Shown here: positions 55,050 through 61,805 of the stretch, piece after piece | Numbering within the stretch: position 1 is the stretch's first letter | Layout: every line of letters starts with the position of its first letter | Assembly (NCBI RefSeq): GCF_009720525.1 | Contig: NZ_CP043930.1 | Location: forward strand, 3,504,501 to 3,568,500 | Reading direction: 5' to 3' | DNA length: 64,000 nucleotides | Source: Gimesia benthica | GTDB taxonomy: Bacteria > Planctomycetota > Planctomycetia > Planctomycetales > Planctomycetaceae | Made by a program: the position numbers and the translations under genes | Notes under the pieces: model-generated | Database searches by the model: none | Told to the model about the DNA's origin: nothing | Seen by the model: the letters and a program-made list of their open reading frames with translations, nothing else

Positions 55050-56396
55050 ATGAAGTCAGTCACCCCGTTTCTGTTCTGTCTGGCAGGCCTGAGCCTGTGG
55101 GCGTGCAGTGAAGCGACATCCGAATCGATGACGCAGCGCGCAGACGCGGCGCAGAACTCCTCGGCAGAAACACTTCCCGAGGTGATCACGGAGATTTCGT
55201 TTAAGGACGCCCAGACCAAGGCGACTCCCCAGGTTGGTTTCTGGCCTCACTGGCTGGGCCCCAACTATGACGGCATCTCCCCAGAGACCAACTGGCGCGC
55301 CGACTGGTCCAAAGAGCCGCCGAACGTGTCCTGGCGAAAAAATGTGGGTATCGGCTACAGCTCAATTTCCGCAGCGAATGGCCGCATCTACACGATGGGG
55401 CACAAAGAGGGCAACGAAACCGTTTACTGCCTGAATGCCGACACGGGCGAAATCATCTGGCAGCAATCGTATCCCGCGGAACTGATCGACAACCTGAATG
55501 CAGGCGGTCCGGGTGCGACCCCCACCATCGATGGCGCGTTCCTGTATACCAACAGCCGCGACGGACGACTGATCTGCTTTGAAATTGAAACCGGTAAGAA
55601 AGTCTGGGAGAAAATCCTGCCGAAAGTGTATGACATGGAGATCCCCGAGTGGGGCTTTACCTGTTCGCCGCTGATCCGTGGAGATCGCCTGTATGTCGAA
55701 GCAGGACGTCTGGTCGCGCTGGAGAAACAGACGGGTAAGGAAATCTGGAAATCGAAAGCCTACATGCCGGGCTATGGCACGCCGGCCGCGTTTGAGAATG
55801 CAGGCACCCGTTACCTGGCAATTCTGAATAACGATTGCCTGTCAATCGCCCGTGAAGAGGACGGTAAAGAAGTCGCTTCGTTTGCCTGGCCTTCTCCCTT
55901 CGATACGAATTCCACCACCCCCATCATCGATGGCAAGACCATCTTTATCTCTTCCGGTTATGGCAAAGGCTGTGCGCTGCTTGACTTCGAAAATGAAACG
56001 CTGAAGTCGCGGTACACGAATCGGGATCTGAAGAACCATTTCAACAACAGTGTGCTCTACCAGGGACACTTATACGGCATGGACGGCAACTCGAACCTGG
56101 GACGCATCGTACGCCTGACCTGCATGGATCATCAGACCGGGAAAGTTAAATGGCGGGAGGCGGGCTTCGGCTGCGGTTCCCTGCTGATCGCCGCTGGCAA
56201 GCTGATTATCCTCTCGGATAAAGGGATGCTGGTGACCGCGGAAGCCACCCCCGAAGCGTTTAAGGAAATCTCCCGCTTCAAGGTGCTCGACCATCAATGC
56301 TGGACGGTCCCCGTGCTGAGTGACGGCCGACTCTATTGCCGGGACTCAGCCGGAAACCTGGCCTGTGTGGACCTGCGGAATAAGCCCACCCGCTAG
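55050..56396 (+). CDS. PQQ-like beta-propeller lipoprotein
   Basis: 448 residues from ATG 55050 with AAGGAG 6 nt upstream; a frame to 55014 adds 12 residues. A lipobox-like 'LFCLAGLSLWACSEATSES' makes Cys the acylated residue. Eight-bladed propeller repeats of the PQQ type: 'GRIYTMGHKEGNETVYCLNA', 'DTGEIIWQQSYPAELIDNLN', 'DGRLICFEIETGKKVWEKIL', 'EKQTGKEIWKSKAYMPGYGT', 'DGRLYCRDSAGNLACVDLRN'. Similar proteins in planctomycetes are called BamB-like or PQQ-binding-like, but PQQ or metal ligands of quinoprotein dehydrogenases are not evident. Role unknown, probably periplasmic. Follows aspS by 45 nt. Confidence 0.82.
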   Translation: MKSVTPFLFCLAGLSLWACSEATSESMTQRADAAQNSSAETLPEVITEISFKDAQTKATPQVGFWPHWLGPNYDGISPETNWRADWSKEPPNVSWRKNVGIGYSSISAANGRIYTMGHKEGNETVYCLNADTGEIIWQQSYPAELIDNLNAGGPGATPTIDGAFLYTNSRDGRLICFEIETGKKVWEKILPKVYDMEIPEWGFTCSPLIRGDRLYVEAGRLVALEKQTGKEIWKSKAYMPGYGTPAAFENAGTRYLAILNNDCLSIAREEDGKEVASFAWPSPFDTNSTTPIIDGKTIFISSGYGKGCALLDFENETLKSRYTNRDLKNHFNNSVLYQGHLYGMDGNSNLGRIVRLTCMDHQTGKVKWREAGFGCGSLLIAAGKLIILSDKGMLVTAEATPEAFKEISRFKVLDHQCWTVPVLSDGRLYCRDSAGNLACVDLRNKPTR

Positions 56397-56440
56397 ATCT
56401 TTCGCGAGATGGGTGTCCTTCCGCGATATCACTACCTTCC

Positions 56441-57013
56441 CTACGCCTGGTAATGGCGGGTGATCAGATCGTTCTGTACCCAGAGCAGCTTATTGAACGC
56501 GACCAGGGTTTTGACTTCGGTTTCACGATCCAGATTCAGACCGAGAATCGTGCTGATCAGCGCGGTTGAGACGAATCCCATCAGTGCGTTCATCTGCACC
56601 AAAGGCACATCCAGATCTTTGCTGCCAGCCTTGGGAGTGTGGATTTTGCCGACCATGTCCAGGTATTCCACCATTTTTGCGTCGTAAGGCCGGGTGACCA
56701 GCGATTCCAGGTAGCGGGCCAGATGCTGTTTGCGAAACTGGATCATTTCGTGGTCCAGGGTCAGGGTTTCGAGGCTTTCGGGAATTTCCCCCTCATACCC
56801 GGATTGGCGTGGCACGAAATGTCGTTTTGTGCAATCATATGTGAAGAGTTGATCATATACGGCATCAACCAGGGCCGGTACCAGAGGTGCCAGAATGCCC
56901 GCCGCACCATGAACTGCCCCCAGATCGTCTTCCGTAATCCCAATGAATTCCTCGAGATACTGGAACCGGTAAGACAGATCAACTTCCAGTTTTTCTTCAT
57001 CAATGTGTTTCAT
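56441..57013 (-). CDS. Protoglobin-like haem protein
   Basis: 190 residues from ATG 57013 with GAGGAAA 5 nt upstream (a longer frame reaches 57055). All-helical protoglobin/globin-coupled-sensor domain: 'LSYRFQYLEEFIGITEDDLG', 'LVPALVDAVYDQLFTYD', 'RKQHLARYLESLVTRPYDAK', and 'MVGKIHTPKAGSKDLDVPLV' with likely proximal His125. 'MNALMGFVSTALISTILGLN' completes the fold. No signalling domain is attached, so it is a stand-alone protoglobin-type protein for O2, CO or NO. It is transcribed divergently from an Rrf2 regulator, with shared GATAAT repeats between them. That supports NO or redox control. Confidence 0.83.
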   Translation of the reverse strand: MKHIDEEKLEVDLSYRFQYLEEFIGITEDDLGAVHGAAGILAPLVPALVDAVYDQLFTYDCTKRHFVPRQSGYEGEIPESLETLTLDHEMIQFRKQHLARYLESLVTRPYDAKMVEYLDMVGKIHTPKAGSKDLDVPLVQMNALMGFVSTALISTILGLNLDRETEVKTLVAFNKLLWVQNDLITRHYQA

Positions 57014-57060
57014 GCAGGTTTCCTCTGTGAAGAGACGCCTATAATAAACTGACAAGAACT

Positions 57061-57131
57061 CTGAATATTATCAGAATTTGATTGAAACTGAGTCTATCAG
57101 ACCCGATAATAGACATCAATGTCCAATTATC
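57061..57131. promoter_or_regulatory. Operator-like GATAAT repeats between protoglobin and Rrf2 genes
   Basis: Near-palindrome CTGAATATTATCAG (57061-57074), and a 27-bp inverted repeat with arms GATAAT (57105-57110) and ATTATC (57126-57131). On one or other strand three GATAAT-type half-sites occur in 71 bp. The second site ends 5 nt before the AAGGA site of the Rrf2 gene. Rrf2 regulators such as NsrR and IscR bind dyads of similar size, so autoregulation and control of the globin gene are likely. Confidence 0.55.
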
Positions 57132-57149
57132 AGCTATAAGGACTTTCCT

Positions 57150-57623
57150 ATGTTTTCGCAGACTGTTGAATATGCACTTCGAGCAATTGTTCACCTGGCG
57201 GATCAGGCTCCGAACCCCTGCACCACCGAGCAAATCGCCAAGGCAACCAAGGTTCCCCAGGCGTATCTTTCGAAAGTGCTGCAAAGCTTAAGGCAGTCCA
57301 GTGTCGTGCATTCTCAGCGTGGCATCGGGGGTGGCATTTCGCTGGTAAAGCGCCCCGATGAACTCAGCCTGCTGGAAGTCGTGAACGCCGTGGATCCGAT
57401 CTGCCGCATTACCACCTGCCCGCTGGGGCTGAAAGGCCACGGTGCGAATTTATGCCCGCTGCACCGCAAACTGGATGACGCCATGAAGGAAACGGAAACG
57501 GCTTTCGGCGATACCACACTGGCCGATATTCTGAATTCCTCGACCAGCAGTTATCCGCTCTGCAATGAACCGGTTGAGCGTCTGACTCAACTGGGCGGCC
57601 CCACCATCGTGCCTTCCAACTGA
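57150..57623 (+). CDS. Rrf2-family transcriptional regulator, NsrR-like (probable Fe-S sensor)
   Basis: 157 residues from ATG 57150 with AAGGA 7 nt upstream (a frame to 57078 has none). The Rrf2 winged helix opens 'MFSQTVEYALRAIVHLADQA', with 'CTTEQIAKATKVPQAYLSKV' as the recognition helix region and 'SQRGIGGGISLVKRPDELSL' as the wing. Cys85, Cys90 and Cys102 ('CRITTCPLG' and 'NLCPLH') are placed as the Fe-S ligands are in NsrR/IscR. Spacing (C-x4-C-x11-C) differs from IscR. Divergent protoglobin gene and GATAAT repeats suggest a NO- or redox-responsive repressor. Convergent with the next gene by 1 nt. Confidence 0.88.
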   Translation: MFSQTVEYALRAIVHLADQAPNPCTTEQIAKATKVPQAYLSKVLQSLRQSSVVHSQRGIGGGISLVKRPDELSLLEVVNAVDPICRITTCPLGLKGHGANLCPLHRKLDDAMKETETAFGDTTLADILNSSTSSYPLCNEPVERLTQLGGPTIVPSN

Positions 57624-57624
57624 T

Positions 57625-58593
57625 TCACGGTCCTCCGACCTGTTGAATCTCTCCCTGATCTGAACTCCCCTCCGCTGCGGCGGAGGAGGCCGGTTCTTCC
57701 CAGTGTACCTGCTGAATCTCTGACGTGACTCGCTTGCGCGCCAGTGCTTCCTGCTGGACTTCGCGCGCCTTCCAGCGTCCGACCAGATGCCCGGGAATCA
57801 CAGCACCGGCTTTAATGATCAGATCACTATAGGGCATAAAGGGAGTCGCAGCCCCGGCGATGTAAGTCGCATACGCCGGGTAGAGGACTTCGTAGGCATC
57901 CGCTTCTCCGGAGTAGTTCTGTTCCGCTTCCAGGTAACTCAAGGCATCGCTGGTGGCGATCGCTTCGGGCCAGAGTGAGACGCCGGGGATGGCCGTCACC
58001 ACAGCGTAAGTACCCTTCCATTTACGGGTACCAAAATCTTTGGAGTGTCCCCCTTCATGCAGGGCGACGGCGGGGTGATCCGAATAGAGGCTGATCGTGT
58101 TCGTGAAAGGGTTGTAATTATCACCGCCGATGATGCGACCGGGCAGGAGAGTGTAAGACAGCGCGGTTAAGGTTCCTGCAGTATACCGCCAGCCCCAGCC
58201 GACAGCCTTGTTTCTGCGGAGCCGCCTCCATTCGCCAAGCGGATCGTATTCATTGAGGCGTACCTTGACCTGATCGAGGCCGTTTTTCTCCAGGTAGTCC
58301 GCGATGGCCGCTTCCGTTTCGGGGGAGATCTTGTGATTATCGATCCGGCGATCCCAGAGCAGAACTTTCCCGGGGATGCCGACGACCCAGCCGATGCCAT
58401 CAATCACGGGCCGTGGTTTGCCGCGGACAATCTGGGGCTCTTCCTCAGCGAAATCCAGTTCCGGGCTTGTGATCAGCGGCGGCTGGTAGACATAGGGAGT
58501 CGTTGCGCAGCCGGTAGCACAGGTCAGCAGCAGGCTGGCCAGAAATCCCCAAAACCGGGGGCGCAGGTTCAGCGGAGAATCAGAGAACGACAT
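57625..58593 (-). CDS. Lipoprotein with zincin-like HExxH motif, unknown function
   Basis: 322 residues from ATG 58593. A lipobox-like segment 'FWGFLASLLLTCATGCATTP' follows a charged start. The core includes 'VIDGIGWVVGIPGKVLLWDR', 'TAGTLTALSYTLLPGRIIGG', and 'HPAVALHEGGHSKDFGTRKW' (HEGGH) plus 'EAEQNYSGEADAYEVLYPAY', in which Glu could be the third ligand. The Gly at the 3rd position is not typical of proteases but allowed. The C-terminus is Glu/Gln/Ala rich. I do not recognise the family. A longer frame to 58680 adds 29 residues without a signal start. Confidence 0.65.
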   Translation of the reverse strand: MSFSDSPLNLRPRFWGFLASLLLTCATGCATTPYVYQPPLITSPELDFAEEEPQIVRGKPRPVIDGIGWVVGIPGKVLLWDRRIDNHKISPETEAAIADYLEKNGLDQVKVRLNEYDPLGEWRRLRRNKAVGWGWRYTAGTLTALSYTLLPGRIIGGDNYNPFTNTISLYSDHPAVALHEGGHSKDFGTRKWKGTYAVVTAIPGVSLWPEAIATSDALSYLEAEQNYSGEADAYEVLYPAYATYIAGAATPFMPYSDLIIKAGAVIPGHLVGRWKAREVQQEALARKRVTSEIQQVHWEEPASSAAAEGSSDQGEIQQVGGP

Positions 58594-58699
58594 GTTCAGG
58601 ATCTGCCTGGGAGAATGAAAGGGAGAGAGGAGGACGCGATATATCTCAGTCCCCGCATTCAAGCAAGACCAGATTTCCACCTGCCGCCTGAATTGCCCG

Positions 58700-59260
58700 T
58701 TAACCGGCAGACTCTGCCGATGTCTGCATATTTGCCCCGCCTCGAAACAGGCGTATCAGGGAACGGAACAGAATGCTGCTGGCCATCAGGATTCCCAGGC
58801 CGAGGAACAGCCAGCCAAACAGGTAAAAGAAATACGTGGTTTTGAAAACCCCGGGTTCCAGCACCGCGATCGCATGATCCGCGGGGTCGTAATAGACGGT
58901 TATGTTTTGCTTGACCGGATACTTGCGGATCGTCTCTTCCGACATGGAGCGGTCGGACGTCGAGACATCGTTCCCGAACCAGACGGTCTCCCCTTCAAAG
59001 TCTTTACCTTCCACCTGGTAGCGATAGACGACGTGGGGAGAGTAAGTCGACGAACTGGAGTTGCTGCTACGATGTGACTCGACCCGCGATTCCAGAACGA
59101 CCCCTTCCACGGTCGGCCAGGTTTTGCTGGCTTTGGCGCGATCCAGCAGCGGAAGGCCCTTCTCGTAAGCTAAAATGTAACCCACGAAGATAAAAAGAAA
59201 TCCGAGGAACATCACCAGCTTGCGGCCGACATTGGTCATTCGGTTATGCCTGCGATTCAT
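58700..59260 (-). CDS. DUF3592 membrane protein
   Basis: 186 residues. First transmembrane helix about 14-30 ('LVMFLGFLFIFVGYILAYEK'), then an extracytoplasmic beta domain ('WPTVEGVVLESRVESHRSSN', 'SPHVVYRYQVEGKDFEGETV', 'YPVKQNITVYYDPADHAIAV'). A C-terminal helix follows ('FFYLFGWLFLGLGILMASSI'). This layout is DUF3592. The function is unknown. A purine-rich site (GGAAAGG) precedes the ATG. Probably cotranscribed with the lipoprotein gene 106 nt downstream. Confidence 0.85.
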   Translation of the reverse strand: MNRRHNRMTNVGRKLVMFLGFLFIFVGYILAYEKGLPLLDRAKASKTWPTVEGVVLESRVESHRSSNSSSSTYSPHVVYRYQVEGKDFEGETVWFGNDVSTSDRSMSEETIRKYPVKQNITVYYDPADHAIAVLEPGVFKTTYFFYLFGWLFLGLGILMASSILFRSLIRLFRGGANMQTSAESAG

Positions 59261-59331
59261 GCCACCTTTCCTTTCCCCTGATTCCGTGTTTCAGTCTGCC
59301 GTGAAAGTTCCAAACGTCTGTAAAGACAGGC

Positions 59332-60120
59332 TCAGCTGTCACCAAACATATCACCCAGGCCTCCCAGGACAGAGCCCTCCCCGCGGGATGAACCGCCGGC
59401 GGAAGGCGCATGTGCGAGCACTCGATCTGCCAGCCGTGAGAAAGGCAGACTCTGCAGCAGCACGGTACCATGTCCCGAAAGTGTCGCCAGAAACAGGCCT
59501 TCGCCGCCGAGTACCATTGATTTCAGGTTCCCTGCTTTCTCGATGCTGTAATCGATGTCCCCCGTGAAGGCGACGATGCAACCCGTATCCACGCGGAGCG
59601 TCTCCCCCTGGAGTTTCTTTTTGATGACCGTTCCACCAGCGTGCACAAACGCCATCCCGTCACCGCTGAGTCGCTGCAGAATAAAACCTTCCCCGCCGAA
59701 AAAGCCGGAGCCCAGGCGTTTGTTAAACGCCATCGTGACTTCCGTACCCAGTGCCGCACACAGGAAGGAGTCTTTCTGACAGGTAATCGTGCCGCCGATC
59801 TTACTCATATCAATGGCGATGATCTTCCCGGGATACGGGGCGGCGAATGCGACCCGTTTCTGTCCCCGACCATCATTGGTGAAATGAGTCATGAAGAGCG
59901 ATTCACCGGAAAGCATCCGTTTGCCCGCTTTAAACAGTTTACCCAGAAACCCATCGTCTGGGCGTGAACCATCGCCCATTCGGGCTTCAAAGCGAATCCC
60001 GTCTTCCATGTAATTCATGCTGCCCGCCTCGGCGACCACCGATTCCCCCGGATCGAGGATGATTTCCACAATCTGCAGGTCGGAACCAAAAATCTCGTAG
60101 TCAACTTCGTGGCATTGCAT
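59332..60120 (-). CDS. AIM24 / TIGR00266 family protein
   Basis: 262 residues. '[20 protein letters not shown]' is the family opening, with repeated beta segments '[20 protein letters not shown]', '[20 protein letters not shown]' and '[20 protein letters not shown]'. The C-terminus is Gly/Ser-rich ('[20 protein letters not shown]'). AIM24 proteins form a double-stranded beta-helix barrel, relatives of tryptophan-RNA-binding-like folds; the role in bacteria is unsettled. No signal peptide. It precedes the DUF3592 gene on the same strand by 71 nt. Confidence 0.9.
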   Translation of the reverse strand: MQCHEVDYEIFGSDLQIVEIILDPGESVVAEAGSMNYMEDGIRFEARMGDGSRPDDGFLGKLFKAGKRMLSGESLFMTHFTNDGRGQKRVAFAAPYPGKIIAIDMSKIGGTITCQKDSFLCAALGTEVTMAFNKRLGSGFFGGEGFILQRLSGDGMAFVHAGGTVIKKKLQGETLRVDTGCIVAFTGDIDYSIEKAGNLKSMVLGGEGLFLATLSGHGTVLLQSLPFSRLADRVLAHAPSAGGSSRGEGSVLGGLGDMFGDS

Positions 60121-60394
60121 GCTGATATCCTTAAATAGTGCCAGCGTCTGGCATTATTGATGTTGAAGGGCAGGTTCAGGAACGTTGAGCGGGGCTGCGC
60201 AGATCAAATAATCTGTTCTCCGGGGCTCAAAAGGTGTCAATCTTTTCCGAATGAGCGAGGTTTGCCGATTTTGAGTGAAGAACTGAATTTTAAGTAGTCG
60301 ATTGTATGATCTAAGGAATCCTGATTCCTGAAAATCATCAACGTGTCTGAGTTGATGAACAAGTTATCAATTTAAAGGACTTTGTAAAGCAGAA

Positions 60395-60706
60395 ATGTCG
60401 GGCTTCAGCCAGGAGAATGTCGAAGCCATCTTCGCCCAGGCGGGTGAAAGCATGGCCGCGATTTCCGATTCTCTCAATCAGTGTTTCGATACCAGCTATC
60501 GAATCGAGCTGGGTGAGTCGGGCATGTGGTCTCCCGAAGAGCTGGACGACACATTTCGCGGTCCGGGCCTGGCTGTCTTGTTTCGCATCGGCGACGAGGC
60601 AATGCTGGGCCTGATCCCGGAAGGACTGCCTTTACCAGACTGGTACACGTCCCGGGAGAGTCGCAGTCTTCACGATTGCAGACGCTGTCGATGGAATGGT
60701 CCATGA
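60395..60706 (+). CDS. FliM/FliN-type motor protein, N-terminal fragment before a frameshift
   Basis: 103 codons to the stop. Residues 1-89 read 'GFSQENVEAIFAQAGESMAA', 'SYRIELGESGMWSPEELDDT' and 'FRIGDEAMLGLIPEGLPLPD', and then 'WYTS' followed by out-of-family 'RESRSLHDCRRC'. Switching to the frame one base back at about 60650-60656 gives 'WYTSPGESQSSRLQTLSMEW' and continues as a FliN-type protein. The likely cause is loss of one C in a C run. Sequencing error, true frameshift, or recoding are possible. Together with the next entry it is one ~300-residue gene. Confidence 0.6.
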   Translation: MSGFSQENVEAIFAQAGESMAAISDSLNQCFDTSYRIELGESGMWSPEELDDTFRGPGLAVLFRIGDEAMLGLIPEGLPLPDWYTSRESRSLHDCRRCRWNGP

Positions 60707-61299
60707 ACCTGATCCCGCTGGATGCAGGTGAAGCTGAAGAGTTTAGAGCTTACGCGGTTGAGAGTTTATTAAATGAAGTCATGCAGGGTGCTCCCGCCGA
60801 TTGGGCAGCATTACTGCGCTTGAATGTGTTTCCGGGTGAATCGGAAACCGAAGCAGAAGAGAGTGACGGCCAGAGCCCGAGTGCTGTGATCCCTGTAATT
60901 TGGCCCCTGACGAACGTGCCAGTTGCAGAAACCGCATCCGCGGAACCCGATCCGGCGCCTGAACCGGCCGCCACTCAGTCTGCTGAGAAATCCGCGTCCT
61001 CGGCTGCTCCCGCGGCAGCGATGTCCAGTGGTCATAACCCGTTAAACCGCATCACCAAATTGCCCGTGCAGGCGATCGTGAAACTGGCATCCAAAAAAAT
61101 CGAGATGAACCAGCTGCTCTCTATCTGCCCGGGCTCGCTGATCACCTTCGACAAAGCTTGCGAAGATCCCCTGGAAATGTATATCAACAACCAGGTCTAC
61201 TGCCTGGGTGAAGCGGTCAAAATTGGGGAAAACTTCGGCCTCAAGATCGACAAGGTTGGCTTTCAAAAGGAATACAAAACGAAGATTATTGAATTCTGA
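60691..61299 (+). pseudogene. FliM/FliN-type motor protein, C-terminal part with SpoA domain (second frame)
   Basis: The open stretch of this frame runs from about 60650 (frame opens at 60526) to the stop at 61299; ATG 60691 could reinitiate translation, giving 202 residues. 'NLIPLDAGEAEEFRAYAVES' is followed by an Ala/Pro/Glu-rich linker and a SpoA (FliN/FliM C-terminal) domain: 'ITKLPVQAIVKLASKKIEMN', 'LLSICPGSLITFDKACEDPL' and 'INNQVYCLGEAVKIGENFGL'. SpoA domains form the flagellar C-ring or type III secretion sorting ring. Whether this copy is functional depends on the frameshift. No other flagellar gene is in the window. Confidence 0.6.
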
Positions 61300-61805
61300 T
61301 CGCGGTATCAGACGGGCCAGCCAACTTCGCCGTTATCGGCGTCTGCTTTGAGAGTCTTCGCATTGTTCAGCGGGAGAACGTCTCAACACTGCAAGTTCTG
61401 CTGCTCCCCGTCTGCTGCGGGAACTGAGACCGCCCCCTGAGAATTTGGTTGAAAAATCGCCGAAATCTGATTTTTCTCAGAACGAATTGAGCCTCAAACA
61501 CGTAAGATAGAAGCAGCTCTTATTTTTTATTCATTTCCTAACTAATACCAGTCTGAGTCTGATACGAGCTGAATCGAGTCCGAATACGACTTAAAGCGCT
61601 TAACCACATATCTTGAAACAGGTTAAGTTTATTTTGCATGAACAGACGCAATTTGTGATTGAGCAGGTGCCGTCAGAGGCGCTCTGAGCAGGCATTCTTT
61701 TCCAACAATCATTGTGAATTTGGATAACGCAGTTGCCTGGTCGGCAAAGCCTTCGATATCATCTCAAACGTTGAATTTAAGCTATTTTTAAGTGAACCTT
61801 AGATC
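61300..61805. other. Intergenic region before the Ser/Thr kinase
   Basis: 506 bp with no gene. A GC hairpin (CGCCG TTAT CGGCG, about 61331-61344) and a direct repeat GAGTCTGATACGA (61555-61567) and GAGTCCGAATACGA (61576-61589), 21 bp apart, are the only structures I see. It is AT-rich from about 61490, consistent with a promoter for the kinase gene, but no clear -35/-10 pair stands out. Confidence 0.35.
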
